From positions 1-64,000 of the forward strand of contig JAMYHL010000090.1 in NCBI GenBank assembly GCA_025531455.1: a stretch of DNA of 64,000 nucleotides, in the 5' to 3' direction. Of this stretch, positions 10,417 through 22,275 are shown piece after piece. The stretch is from Apiotrichum sp. Y4204. Taxonomy: Eukaryota; Basidiomycota; Tremellomycetes; Trichosporonales; Trichosporonaceae. The notes under the pieces are model-generated. The model did not search any database and was not told the origin of the DNA. It saw nothing but the letters and a program-made list of their open reading frames with translations. The stretch's first letter is position 1. Each line of letters begins with the position of its first letter. A program made the translations under genes and the position numbers.

Positions 10417-12728
10417 CTATGCTCCCCACACGCCGCCCGACTCGTCACGCTCACGTCGCTCGCCGTCGCCGCGCTCCTCCATCATCTCGCCCTCCTCGGC
10501 CTCAACCTGCATGTCCTCGTGCTGTGGCGTATGCTGCCCGCTCGCGCCGTTTGACGGCGGCGCCGAGGCCCACGACGCCTTGACGGGCGCTGGAAGGTTC
10601 GGGATGCCGCTCGTGCCGAGTGCAAGTGCCTACAGGGTTAGTCGTGAAACTGGATATTTCCGCAACTCACATTCTCCGCCATTTCACGGCTCGAATAGGT
10701 GACGAGCATGCCCTCGTCGCTCGCGCTGACCTTGCCGCCAGTGGACTCGTACCACTCACGCAAGGTCTGCTGGTTTGCCTCAGAGCCGAGGTTCTCGCCA
10801 GACACGACTAAGACCTTGGAGCGGTTGTCGAGAGACATGGGACGATTGAAGCCACCACGTCCGCGTCCCCGTCCACGACCGCCGCGCCCGCGAGGCGACC
10901 CGCGGCCATACGGCGAGTACCGCGTTGACGGAATGCCCAGAGTCGATGCCTGATGTTAGCAAGTGCTTCCTTGTGCTCCGGTCCAGCACTCACCTTATCC
11001 CGCAAGGCCGCAAGCTGCTCATTCAATTTCAACAGCTCCTCCTCGTCGGTGCCTGCTGTGGTCTCCATGCCATGCTTGGCGAGCTCGGCGACAAGCTTGT
11101 CCTTGTCGGTCATGTCAACTTCGGGGGGAGGGGCCGGCTTGTCGAGATCCTTCAACTCCTGTGCAATCTCCTTGATACGGCTGAGAATGGACACCTTGTC
11201 CTCGTGCGAAGCGCTTGTCGCGCGGACAAAGAGCACCTTCTGCTCGGCCATGAGCGTTTCCCGCTTGTGTGTCTTCTCCTTCTTCTCCAAATCCGCGAGC
11301 GTCTTCTTCAGTCGGCTGGCCGGTCCCTCGAGCTGAGCGACGACATTGCCCTGCGTTGAGAACTCGCCATTCTCCATCTTCTTCATGTTGGCGATCAGAC
11401 TCGCCGATGCCTCGAGCTTCTTCTGACCAGCCTCGCCATGACCGGCAAGCGGGCGGTGCCAGAGCACTTTAACGTGTCGCGAGCCGAAGACCGCCTCGTC
11501 GCTCTTCCATGCCTTGTACGCCTCGCGGTTCGTTGCAAACGACACAAGCGCGCGCCGCGACTTGCCTTCGATAGCGACGTTAGTGACGTCACCAAACTGG
11601 GCAAAGTAGTCGTGGATTGTGGCCATGCCGAGGTTGGCGGGGGGAATGTCGGTGATGAGCAGAGTCGAGCCGTTGCGGTCCTGGGGCGGTCGGCTAGTGC
11701 CCTGGAATCCCGGAGGAGCTCCACCAGGTCCGCCGTGTCCGCCTGGCCCTCCCGGTCCACCAGGGAACATCATCGGTGGCATGCCGGGGAAGGGCGGCAT
11801 GCCCATGCCACCCATTGGACCACCAGGGCCACCGGGTCCACCGGGTCCACCGGGTCCGCCAAACCCTCCGCGACCTCCGCGCCCGCCTCGTCCACCACGT
11901 CCGCCCCTTCCGCCGCGTCCGCCCGGGCCTTGTGGGCCCATGAACTGCATTTGATGGAACATCATCTCGGGAGATGGCATGACCGCGTCATCCGAGTGCT
12001 CGAACGGGCAAGCTGCACCGCGCATGCAGAAACCGCGCTGATGGTAGTCGACACAACGCGGGCGACCACCAGGACGACTCGGCGCGCCGGCATCGAAGGA
12101 AGGTGACGGGCGAGAGCCACCCATCTCTACATCCTCGTTTGTTGATGGGCCTGCAGCTGGCTGCGCGGGAAGAGACGGCGGTCGGTCGGGCAGTGAGCTC
12201 GGCGGGGGGAAGGTCTGGGGCTGAGCCTGGACCGGGGGCGGCGCGGGGGCAGCATGTCCAGGAAGATACGACTTATTGCTCAGTGTCTCAAAGCACAACA
12301 CCACAAATGGCCGTGTGTGGTCGGCAAGGAACTCGGTCAATTCAGTGATCATAAACTGGCGCGTTAGCAGTGACTTCCGCAACTAAGGCGCGGGGACACA
12401 CCTCCTGGAGCTCGGCATCAGCGAGGCCTGGCTCATTTTTGAGCAGCGCAATGATGTAGTCGGCAAGCACGTCCGGGTCCGCATCGCATCTGTGCGTTAG
12501 AAGAGTAAGAGGCAACACAATAGAGCAAAGGAAAACGTGGAGACCCGACAGAGTATAGCGCGTTGGAGTCATGGACCTCGCCATTGTTTGTCGGATCTCG
12601 CGCGATGAGGTCGCGCGATCTGCACAACGCGTCGCGCTCCAGCCGCTCCACCGCACTCACAAAGGCCCGAGGGTTTTGATTAGCCACGCCTTGAACTCTG
12701 GTGACTCTGTTGCTTCGTTTGGAGGCAT
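10417..12728 (-). CDS. RBM26/RBM27-like nuclear RNA-binding protein (PWI-like, CCCH zinc finger, RRM)
   Basis: Five exons (12728-12661, 12489-12402, 12355-10994, 10949-10671, 10629-10417) give 669 aa. The N-terminus (FKAWLIKTLGPLCDADP...) matches the PWI-like domain of human RBM26/27. A CCCH finger follows (CVDYHQRGFCMRGAACPFEH). Next come a long Gly-rich GRGG/GPGG tract, an RRM (STLLITDIPPANLGMATI...), charged coiled coil, an RGG-type segment and an acidic tail. In fission yeast the RBM26/27 relative Rmn1 belongs to the MTREC complex, which sends nuclear polyadenylated RNA to the exosome. I infer a similar nuclear RNA-surveillance role. The gene is divergent from the uS14m gene across 395 bp. 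Confidence 0.82.
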
Positions 12729-13123
12729 TTTCGTGATGTGTTTTGAGAGGTGATGGGGAAGAGTGAAGAGGGATGGGTGGAGATGGTAGATGGGGTGGAG
12801 ATGCGAGACCGAGAGATGGAGAAATCCGAGATCGAGCACATCAAAGAGTGCACTTTCATCATCTTCAGAACACCATCGGGGTTACGTAACCTATCTCCCT
12901 CCATCTACTTTTTGTGGCCCCTTTTTTCCTACTTGCTTTTCTCTGGACGAGAGACGGAATCAAAATTTGGCCATTCGTGCTGTCTGGACTGTTCCGAAGT
13001 TGGCCCTCCACTTTCCGCACGCTCGCGACCTCCGAGCCCGAGTCCGAGCCCCGAGTCCGTCACTTCGTCCATCTCTCACCCCTTCACCGCACTCCTCGAC
13101 TACCTCCAAAAACACAGAGCACA
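12729..13123. promoter_or_regulatory. Shared promoter between RBM26/27-like gene and uS14m
   Basis: This 395-bp region lies between two start codons on opposite strands. It is pyrimidine-rich towards each gene and has no clear TATA box. Confidence 0.5.
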
Positions 13124-13572
13124 ATGGGCGCCATCTCCTGGGTGCTCCGCGATCTCCGCAAGCGCGTCTCCGCCAAGGACATGGAGGTGCAGCGCCGCGC
13201 GTTCCTCGCCGTCGCGCGCAACACGACGCTCCCGGCGCAGGTCCGGCACAAGGCGCAGCTCGGGCTCAACGCCCTCAACGGCGGCGAGGGCCGCATGACC
13301 GCTGTCAAGAACCGCTGTAGCGAGACCAGCAGGGGCCGTGGTGAGTTGAGATGGGACGTGGACCGCGGAGAGCGGAGCAAGGGGCGGGGAAGAACAAGAA
13401 GGCGACGGTGTCCGAGAACGTTGACTGACCTTCCAGGTGTCCTCTCGCAGTACGGTCTTTGCCGTGTAAGTCCGCTAGAGTTTCTATTGATGCCAAGCTG
13501 ACAATGCAGTTCCAGTTCCGCATGCAGGCCAAGGCCGGCAAGCTCCCCGGCGTCGGCAAGCTTTCGTGGTAA
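13124..13572 (+). CDS. MRP2: Mitochondrial small-subunit ribosomal protein uS14m
   Basis: Three exons (13124-13340, 13437-13465, 13510-13572) encode 102 aa. The signature NRCSETSRGRGVLSQYGLCR, followed by FQFRMQAKAGKLPGVGKLSW, is the conserved C-terminal block of uS14. That protein sits in the head of the small subunit. The N-terminal half is basic and helical, as in fungal Mrp2. The middle exon is only 29 nt, and without it the RGRG-VLSQYGLCR core is broken. The start is in good context (ACAATGG). Confidence 0.9.
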
Positions 13573-14066
13573 TTCTGCGATTCAAGTTTCCGAGTTTCGA
13601 GGGCCAAGGATACGATTATCGTCCCGACGACAACAGCCACCTCGCCCGTCATAGGCATAGCGACCACCGGTCGTGCACCACCTGCATGCAGCATATACCC
13701 TTCTCCTGTGGGACTGTGGAACTGTGGATATCTCGCATCGAACCTGTTTCAAACGAAGGAAACTGATCATTGTCAACGTCGCAAATGTCGCGATCGGATG
13801 AGGGATGCAACTAACTGGGATGAGAGAATGGTGAGAGGGAAAACCCGTCAAGGCTACGGGCCATTTAACGTGTTTGGGCGAGCTAGACAAGAAGAACAGC
13901 ACAAATCCTGCGTTCTGAGCTGGCATAGTGGCGGCTGCTGACCGAGCGAACCCATCCCGTGCGGCTGCGCCTGACCGACTAACATGACATGGTCACCCCG
14001 AGGCGATAGGAGGCTTGATAGTGGCTGCGGTGAATCAAAAAAGTCGACATGTGGGCGGCATCAGGC

Positions 14067-14270
14067 TCAGTGACATTGTACATTGTCAAGCATTGCAACT
14101 GTATTCGGTGAGAGCGATATCGACGAAATTACCATTGCTTGTTGTATCATCTGCGTCAGGTCCACTTCACCGTTAAAGAGACGCAACATTGTACGCCAAG
14201 TCGCGGGGGCCAGCATCTCATCAAGAGGCCTTGCTCGAAACAGCCACAGCGCTGTGAACGACCAGGACAA
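14067..14270 (-). pseudogene. Relic of the PD-(D/E)XK-like gene family
   Basis: In the minus frame GEVDLTQMIQQAM is almost identical to GEVDLTQIMQQTM of the intact protein at 50972-52393. LFRAR precedes it in both. In a shifted frame just downstream (about 14090-14137) GNFVDIALTEYSCNA parallels GKGAIPDLALTELKANG, the PD half of the proposed active site. The roughly 35 residues between these blocks are missing and the frame changes, so this copy is dead. No flanking repeats were found. Confidence 0.65.
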
Positions 14271-14879
14271 TCACCCCACAGAAGTCTCCGTCACAGCCAG
14301 GCTCACAGCTCAGAAAGGTCTCACGACTTCATTCATTTTGGCGACAATAGACTAATCGTTGACGTTTGGGCTTACCCACGAAGACGGCGCTCGACTGCGT
14401 ATCTAAGCCAATCTCAACAGCTATGAAGCTACGTGCAAATGGGAAAGCTACTCTTCGGCTTGGTTTGACGAGGAGTTCACGCTCCGCCGTCGGCGAACTA
14501 CCCCTCCCTCCTCTGGCGCTGCGCCCAAACCGTAACCTGCCCCGCCGTGCCGGGCTCTACATATTGTCCCTCAGGGCATTCTTGTCCATGAGGCCTCCAC
14601 AGCCCTCATGGACACCATACTCCACAATGCCGTCGACTGGTTGTCGGTGAGTGGCATCGAGCGTTTCGGATTCGTTCCAAGGCATTCAGTATAAATCGGT
14701 ATGCCTTTGAGGAGCCATGCCCCCTCTATTCTCTCGATGAGCGAATGCTATCTTTCCGTCTGGCTTTAGGACGATTCGGGTCATCACATTGTCATCACAT
14801 TTGTGGCCAATTCCGATGGTGGGGTTACCCGCGGGCTTCCGGACTCAATCGGCTTGTTCTTCGTGTTGTTGTGAGGGAC

Positions 14880-15170
14880 AAAACAGACGCTTACCACCTG
14901 CTCGAGAAACTTGGCCCCTGCCTTGTTTTTCCCCAGAAGTGGGAGATCCCTCGGGGAGAAAGGCTGGGCTTGAGGGGTGGGCTGCCGTGGCACCGCGGAG
15001 AACGTGGTCCACAACTCGTGGCAGACGGGGCAGTCCTGCCTGAGGCTGTCGGCCCCCTGGAACACCACAGTCGCTTCGCTGGTCGCGAGGATCAGAGTCG
15101 CCATCCGCGTTGACGCGTCCTTGGCGTTGAGCGCCGACTGTGCGGCCAAGAATTGTCAAGGCTGGAGTAG
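14880..15170 (-). other. Codon-biased orphan coding fragment
   Basis: I do not recognise this. A minus-strand frame encoding MATLILATSEATVVF, then DCPVCHELW and GAKFLEQV, uses strongly C/G-ending codons and ends at a plausible GTAAGC donor. I could not join it to a start or to a neighbouring exon in frame. It may be an exon of a decayed gene. Confidence 0.3.
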
Positions 15171-15758
15171 AATTTCCGTGAAAGGTTTGCGGTAAGTAAG
15201 TAGGTACAGTACATACATTCCTGGTTCTGGTTGTGGTGGTGCTCCAACACTCTGACAAGGTTGTTCCTCCTCAAGTATGCATTGAAGTTCATACATCTGT
15301 GGTTACCCATATGAAACTCTTTAGGTCATCGAGCTCGATCCCCAAAGTCTACCGGAGGAGAGAACTACAAGTTACTATCAGAGATAAAAATACAATACAA
15401 AGCTATGTTACAAATCTACAGGGGTCCGAAGCGCGTCCACAGCATTGGTTCGGGGTTCTTCAGACTCACACCTAATTTTTCTTTGCTTTCGGGCGCGTCC
15501 TGTGACCACCGTTGATTTCATTTCGTGCCTCGGCGCCTGCTGCCCGAGTCATTGTATTTTGCGGGCTCTCATCTGAAATCGGCTACCCTTGAGGCTGCCA
15601 CAACAGTCACCGTCGTCTTCTGCAGTGGAACCAATGGCATGTTTGCTATCTCGAGCTCGTGAGGCGGTGGCCGCCTAACTTGAGAAAAAATGAACAAAGC
15701 AGTCCGCGTCTGAGCATTCTTCTCGGTGGCACATTGTGAATGGTGCAGCGGGTGGAGT

Positions 15759-15788
15759 CCCCCCCCCCCCTCCCCCCCCCCAGCCCCC
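15759..15788. repeat. Poly-C tract
   Basis: About 12 Cs, a T, 10 or more Cs, AG and 7 Cs follow one another. The minus strand is a G-quadruplex candidate. Confidence 0.8.
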
Positions 15789-17306
15789 CCAGCGGCGAAT
15801 GCTGAGCGACGATACAGTTCGGAGTGGAGGTTGGGGGCTCCCATGGCTACATCAGATGCACCAGACCGTCGTGCAACTGTTCCTGATAGGATCTCGGAAC
15901 GACATTGCGACGAGTCTGAACACGGTCCAGCCATTCTTCCATGCCCCACGTCAGACTACCGCCCTGAGATGATTCAACTCCCAAGTGTCGATCCCAGGAA
16001 AGCTCCGTACTCGGAGTCTCCACGAGCAGTCGGGATGCGGGACTCCTCTGCGGCTCGTCGGACAGTCGAGACCGCATTCCCCAGTTCAGAGCGGTTGGGG
16101 CGATAACGTGCTTGCGTTCCAGCCAAGTTTGCAGTGTGGTGGTGCACGCCGCAGATGTCATCGTGCGACAGACAACGGCTCGCCACGGTTGAGGCGCCAG
16201 CGCGTCCGACTCTACACCGACATCGGCATCGGCTTCCTTAGCCCCCCACGCCCTCGGAGTATCACTCCCACCGTCCATTCCCATTGCTTACCGCCGGCCC
16301 TTGTGTCGGTCATCCTGTAAGAATGGAGACAAGACGCCGATCTCGGCGTCCACCCTGCCGCGGCTATCGCAAGCGAGGTTGCCGTCGAGCGGAATGCCAA
16401 AGTGCTGAGAACGCTACGGCATGCAGGCATTCAACTACTGCAGGCATGTGATATGATCTACAGGGCAAGGAACGGCAGTTCTGGACTCTGGTCCGCTCGG
16501 TGGCATCGGTGGGTCTTCTCGGTGGGTCCCCGGTCGATGTCGGCGGGCCACCGAGCCCGTACGATGCCAGATGTCGTCACAATCTCTCGGGTGGGGGCCG
16601 TGCCTGGCATTCCTACTCGTATTCCAATTGTGTTTCCCGCCCCCGTGGCCAGCCGGTGCCTGCGCGCCCGCACACCGCTGTCAGCTGCCTGTCAGCTGTA
16701 TGTGAGCTTGCCTACCGTCTGTAGCCGCTTACGACCCACCCGTGCTTGGCCCTGGAACTGAACTGAAGTGAGTTGACCAGAGCCGTGAGCGCCGTGATCT
16801 GCAAATCTGCCAAACCACGCTCCACACCAGCCTCAGCCAATAGCGCCAGCAGCCGCGGGATAAGCGTGCGCGTGCAGAACGCGTACTCTTAACTCATGCG
16901 CTCCGATGCTAGCGCGCGCTAGCGTGCCTGTGCCCCACTGTGAGTAGTGGCCCCGCCAGCGGTCGGTGCCGCCGGTCCGGTCAGTGTCGATCTCGGTCTC
17001 TTTCCACGGCACAACGTCGCGAGACCAATTGTCGCGGTCAGTAAAGTTCAGAAGAGGAGGAACTCTGGGATGTAGATGTAGATCGTTGAGCCCCGGGGGG
17101 ATATAAGAAGACAGAAGAAAGAATGGGTTGTTGTTCCCCACACCCCGCACTTCGACGAGTCCTGAATATCTAAGCTCAAGTTTTTGACCAGTCACAAACG
17201 CGACCCACGACCGCGATCTCAACCCATCCCGACCACCGCGTCTTCACCTGATCTTTCTGATCGCACTTTCCGACCTCGGCCGTTTTTCTCCACTGTCTCA
17301 TACACC

Positions 17307-18820
17307 ATGGCCGGTGGATCCGCTGAGCCCCTCTCGGGCAACCCGTTCAAGACTGGTCTTTTCCCGCGCCAGTACTGTGAGTCATAGCCCTAATCTGGAC
17401 GCCTTGAGCATGGGCCGCTTGCCACAACCTACAAGGTGTGGCACCGCCACCCCACTTTCTCTATCTCGAGCTGCGCTGACGCTACACAGTGTGGGCGTTC
17501 ATCCTCGTTACCTCGCTGTTCTTCCTCTGGGGCTTCGCCTACGGTCTCCTCGATGTGCTCAACAAGAAGGTCCAGCACGTCCTGCATGTGACGATCGCAG
17601 AGTCCACTGGTCTCCAGGCCGCCTACTTCGGTATCGGTTACTTTGCGTTCTCGCCCGTGGCGGGTGAGGTCCTCCGCCGGCGGGGATACAAGACGACGAT
17701 TCTCATGGGCCTCGCGCTCTACTCTCTCGGCGCTATCCTCTTCTGGCCTGTCGCCAGGATGTCGATGAAGGCGAACGCGAACAACAAGGCAATTTTCGGC
17801 GGCTTCGTCGTGTGCACCGGTATCATTGCTTGCGGCCTTGCGTCCCTCGAAATCGCCGCAAACTCCTACGTGACAGTCATGCCGCCGACGCGCGTCGCGA
17901 GCTTCCGTCTCCAGTTCTCCCAGGCGTTCAACGGTGTCGCAAGCTTCTGCGGTCCCCTCATCGCCTCAAAGTACTTCTTCGCCGACGCAAACTCGACCGA
18001 CCTCACAAACGTGCAGTGGGTCTACCTCGCCGTCTCGGGCATGGGCGTACTCCTGGCTCTTGCCTTCATCTTCACCAAGCTCCCCGAGGTGTCCGAGGAC
18101 GCGCTTGAGGACCAGGCACCTTCTCACGCCCCGGCCAAGCCGCTGTGGAAGGAGACGCGTGCCCTTACCGGTGCCCTTGCGCAGTTCATGTACGTCGGCG
18201 CACAGGTCACCATTGGCGCCCTCTTCCTCAACTACACGCACCAGAACGCTGGCATCAACGACGCGCGCGGCTCCGAGCTCCTCTCGTACGCCCTCATTCT
18301 CTTCACTGTCGGCCGGTTCTTCGGCGCCGCCCTCCTCTCCGTCTTCACCGCGCCCGTGCTCCTCTTCATCTACTCGGCCATCTGTGTCGTCATTGGTGTC
18401 CTCATCGCCACGCTCCACGGCACCGGCGGTGTCGCCATGATCATGCTCATCATGTGGTTTGAGAGTATCATGTACCCGACCATTTTCGTGCTCGCCACCT
18501 CTGGATTGGGCCACAACACGCGCCGCGCAAGTGCGCTGGTCGTGATGGGCGTCTCGGGCGGCGCCGTCTTCCCTCCCGCCCAGGCCGCCATCGCAGACAA
18601 GTGGAACACCCGTGTGTCCTTCTTCCTCGTCGTGCCCTGCTTCTTGTACATTTGCGTCTGGGCATTCTGGGTCTGGAACAGCACCGGGCGCCAGGTCACC
18701 GTGTTCGCGCGCAGCGCCAATGTCGATGTCGTCGAGGACATTGACCGCAACTCGGTCGCCGGGTCGGACACCAAGCTCGACGGCGACGTCATGGTGGTCG
18801 AGAAGGTCGACAAGGTGTAG
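17307..18820 (+). CDS. MFS sugar permease, FucP-like
   Basis: Two exons (17307-17376, 17490-18820) encode 466 aa with about twelve hydrophobic segments. SLFFLWGFAYGLLDVLNK near the start and the later LEIAANSYVTVM and RLQFSQAFNGVASFCGPLIA resemble the L-fucose/glucose-galactose permease branch of the major facilitator superfamily. Proton-coupled uptake of a sugar at the plasma membrane is likely; the substrate cannot be read. The C-terminal tail is acidic and cytosolic. The next gene, a dehydrogenase on the same strand 353 bp downstream, may act on the same compound class, though that is inference. The 113-bp intron splits codon 24. Confidence 0.85.
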
Positions 18821-19173
18821 ATCTACATGGGATAGATGTGTTAGTACAGTGCCGAGTCCTGGATCGGTATGATAAGTTTATAAGTGTTTTATGATATGAT
18901 ATTCTGTTTTTGGGTAAATAAAAGAGTCGCGCATCCGAGAATTGAGCAGCTTGAAGGTGAGAGATGAAAGGCAAGATGTAGTGATGGCTGTTGTCCTGTC
19001 ATGATGATGAAGAGCTACTACTTGGACCGTGAACTCGAGTGTGTCTCGGGGGGTTCACTAACGGACGCTCAGTCTCCCATGACGTATTGCGTGGCGTGCG
19101 AACCTACGGACCAGGACAACAACATAAATGCGACTTCTCCGCGAGCTCCATCTCTCCATTCTTCCAATTCACC
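18821..19173. other. Intergenic between permease and dehydrogenase
   Basis: This holds the permease 3' flank (AT-rich, an AATAAA-like TAAATAAAAG near 18914) and the dehydrogenase 5' flank. Confidence 0.5.
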
Positions 19174-20055
19174 ATGGCTCCCGAACATCTCCGCATCGCC
19201 GTTCTCGGCGCCGGGCAGATGGGCTCCGGCATCGCGACGCTCCTTGCCGACGCGGGCCACGACGTGAACCTGTGGGACAAGATCCCCGCCGTCGCCGCGG
19301 GCGTCGCTGCCTCCTCTGAACCCGTCGGCACGGGCCTGCTCGCGGCGTACGGCGACCTCGCGCCGACCATCACAGGCGTCGATATCGTGTTTGAGGCGAT
19401 CGCCGAGGACCTGGCCGAAAAGCACGCAGTCTACGCCGAGGTGTCGCGTCTCAACCCCACGGCAATTATCGCGAGCAACACATCCTCCCTCCCTCCCACC
19501 GCGCTCGCAGAGGGCGTTACCGACCCCTCGCGCTTTGCCGTCGCGCACTTCTTCAACCCGCCGCGCATTGTGCCCCTAGTCGAGCTTGTCCCCTGCCCTG
19601 CGACCGCGCCCGACGTGCTGGAGAAGCTCGACACTGTTCTCCGCACCGCGGGGAAGCTGCCCGTCGTCCTCGCCCGCGAGGTGCCCGGCTTCGTCGCGAA
19701 CCGCCTGCAGGCCGCGCTTCTCCGCGAGGCGTTTTCGCTCGTCGCCGAGGGCGTCGCGACATTCGAAGACATTGACATGGTCGTGCGCGCCGGGCTCGGG
19801 GCGCGCTGGGCCGCAGCCGGCCCGATGATGGTTACGGACCTCGGCGGGCTGGATATCTGGAAAGCGGTGACGACGCAGCTGTTCCCCCTCCTCGCAAATG
19901 ATACCACGCCGCCGGCGGCGATTACCTCTCGCGTCGAGAAGGGCGAGCTCGGCGCCAAGTCGGGCAAGGGCCTGTACGTGCACACCAAGGAGGGCGACGA
20001 CCGCGCCAAGGAGCGTATCCACGCGCACTTTGAGATGGACTTTGGGGTCAACTAG
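19174..20055 (+). CDS. 3-hydroxyacyl-CoA dehydrogenase-family NAD-dependent dehydrogenase
   Basis: A single exon encodes 293 aa. LGAGQMGSGIA is the GxGxxG NAD-binding loop. The family catalytic region follows, with ASNTSSLP and AHFFNPP (catalytic His). The C-terminal helical domain begins at PGFVANRLQAALLREA and closes with GAKSGKGLYVH. This size fits 3-hydroxybutyryl-CoA dehydrogenases and L-gulonate 3-dehydrogenases. The FucP-like neighbour favours a sugar-acid substrate, but residues alone do not settle it. No peroxisomal (SKL) or mitochondrial signal was seen. I start at ACCATGG (19174). The frame is open upstream but has no coding character. Confidence 0.82.
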   Translation: MAPEHLRIAVLGAGQMGSGIATLLADAGHDVNLWDKIPAVAAGVAASSEPVGTGLLAAYGDLAPTITGVDIVFEAIAEDLAEKHAVYAEVSRLNPTAIIASNTSSLPPTALAEGVTDPSRFAVAHFFNPPRIVPLVELVPCPATAPDVLEKLDTVLRTAGKLPVVLAREVPGFVANRLQAALLREAFSLVAEGVATFEDIDMVVRAGLGARWAAAGPMMVTDLGGLDIWKAVTTQLFPLLANDTTPPAAITSRVEKGELGAKSGKGLYVHTKEGDDRAKERIHAHFEMDFGVN

Positions 20056-20894
20056 TGCATTGGGGCATTGGGTGTCATCGGTCGGCAGCATGTACATGGT
20101 CATGTCATGAGATATCACATGGGGACAGTACTGATGATATAGACAGGAGCTCATCTCTCACTATATGGGGATACCGGACTCGCCGCGCGTCATTGGATGT
20201 TCCATGGCTCCGGCACCGCACTGCACTGATTGAACTGAACCGGCCTGTGTGGCCCGCAACGTAACAACTCGCTCCGGCCACAGTGGCCACCGAAGAACCG
20301 CAAGGTGAGGCCATCATCCGGCACCGCAGTCACGGCCATTCGCCACCAGTGAACAGCGACCGCGCCCGATGCTGCTCTTCGTGATCAAAGCTACGACATA
20401 CCGTGTCCAATTGAGTGCCACCTGTCCCATGTCCCAATTGTGCTTCTGCACGTCCGCATGCCGTGGCGTGGGAGCGAGAGTCCCGCATGCCGCACGACGA
20501 GTGAGACATGCCCTCTCTCTATCGGGTTGTTGGGCTGCTGAAATTCAGGAATTTCCGTGCAGGCCATCGGGCATCTTGGGTATGCAGGACGCATAGATCG
20601 TTCGAGGGATGAACAGGACCGTACCCACTCACCCCTTCTGCCATGACGTCGTTGAATTGAACCTCAGAACCACGACCTCATGCGGCACAGCAGGGTATTG
20701 GTCTAGAGTCGCGGAGATTGACGAGTGAATGCACATCCTCTCAAGTAAAACTGACTCCCAGACCGAACGTGGCGTGTGTGTGCTTGGTGAGATGGGCAAC
20801 AGGGACGAGCTTGACGAGTTTGGGAGCCGCGTAACTGAATGTCGTATCTACCCAGCACTGCCGGGCGTGCGTTATCGAGAACGACCATTGGTTA

Positions 20895-21432
20895 CTAGTC
20901 CTCCCAGGGGCGCAGGGGGGGTCCACGCGTATGCACCACCTCCACGAGAGCCTGGTCGGTCGCGGACGTACATGCAGGTCTCGACGTACCACGGAGCGCG
21001 AACATGGGTTCGGGGAACCAGGGCGTAAGAGAGCTGGAGGGAGTAAGCTTGTGACAGAAGGGCGAGCCCACTCACGTCTGGATGTAGTGCCGAGGACGGC
21101 GCCTTGGCTTCTCACACAACAGGGTTCCGCACGGGCTCGCCGGCGCGGAACTCCACGACAAGGTCGATGGCGAGGGTACACCCGCGCGGGTGGTTTTCCT
21201 CAGTATTCCATCCAAGGTTGATGGGGAGCACGATGCTGAGGTGAGGTGTGCGAGATTCCTCCCGAACGGGGGCTCGGTACGGTGGACGTCGACCCCACCA
21301 CACCAACCACCTCCCTCTTGTCGCAGCAGCAAGTGTGGCCTCATCTCCAAGCCCTCCCCGCAAAGCTGATGAGAACATCAGTGTTCCGCATTGTTGCCAG
21401 CTGCGGCTCCGAGATCTTGTTGGCCGCCTCAT
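20895..21432 (-). pseudogene. Codon-biased coding remnant with one in-frame stop
   Basis: I do not recognise the family. On the minus strand SIVLPINLGWNTEEN, then CTLAIDLVVEFRAGEP, uses strongly C/G-ending codons. It meets a TGA at 21114-21112 and continues in the same frame for 12 codons to a consensus donor (GTGAGT at 21075). The 42-bp intron ends in CTCCAG. The next exon (21033-20895, LSYALVPRTHVRAPW to a TAG) keeps the frame. A gene inactivated by a single stop fits best. A second small intron around the stop (GTGAGA...CATCCAG) is the alternative. The 5' end is undefined. Confidence 0.4.
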
Positions 21433-22240
21433 GTGAAGGGGCAGGGGGGGAGGGAGAGGGCATCAGCTAGGGAAGGAGGGAGTCGCCGGCCTTTGTCGCT
21501 CAGGCATGGCCTGCTGCCGTATCTAATCGGCAGCTGGTATCACGCCTTTGCACTGACGCAATCTCGACGCGGCACCGTGCCGGCTCTTCTGATCAAACCG
21601 CCGACGACGAGGCTTGGGCATGGGTCGACGAGTCGAGAGCGGGATCCCGGGAAGGCAGTCAAAGGCGTCTGAAGGAGTCGGCGGCGTCGTCGTCGTCGCG
21701 CCAGAGATGGCAAGACCCAGCCGCCACCGTGGGAAGTCGGACCGATGAGTGTCTGACGTTGCCAACACCAGCGGGCGGTTGGGAGGGGACCACGTCTCGC
21801 GTACCCGCATCGGTGCCGTCCGTTTAAGCTGCGTATCAGTGCCCCGAACTGAACATCCCGATGCAAGATGCCCAACGCGTGTCGACTTTTTCTTTATCGC
21901 TATCAGATGCGCCATGGCGGCGGTCACCGCCGCCATTGCGATGATAAGACGCCAACGTTCGGCACTGGCACACAGCCACCAGCAATGCACCACACGCGCG
22001 CAAGAATCAAAGGCAGCCGCATGGGCTACTCCATGGCGTGTACCGCGCACGGTACGTACGACAATCGCACGAACAATGGACTCACAAGCTCACGAGCTCC
22101 CAAACGAGGCTCCCGCTGGCCGACCCGGGGTCGCTGTGCGCCGTGTTGGAGGAGACGGTGCGCGGGGCGTGTACCCCGCTGTCGGGCGCGCCGTGCGCGG
22201 TGTTCATTGTCACACGGGTCGTGCACACTGTGCGCTGTGC

Positions 22241-22275
22241 GCTATGCTATGCTTTGCCATGCTATGCTATGCTAT
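22241..22275. repeat. GCTAT pentanucleotide repeat
   Basis: About six GCTAT units occur with one interruption (TTTGCCAT). Confidence 0.75.

Larger units (their letters stand above)
13573..17306. other. Gene-poor region with relics
   Basis: This 3.7-kb stretch lacks an intact gene. It holds the nuclease-like relic at 14067-14270, a codon-biased fragment near 14880-15170 and an unrecognised 145-codon minus frame at 15847-16284. It also has a C-tract cluster at about 15759-15788. The last few hundred bases are the permease promoter, with a TATA-like ATATAAG near 17100. Confidence 0.5.
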
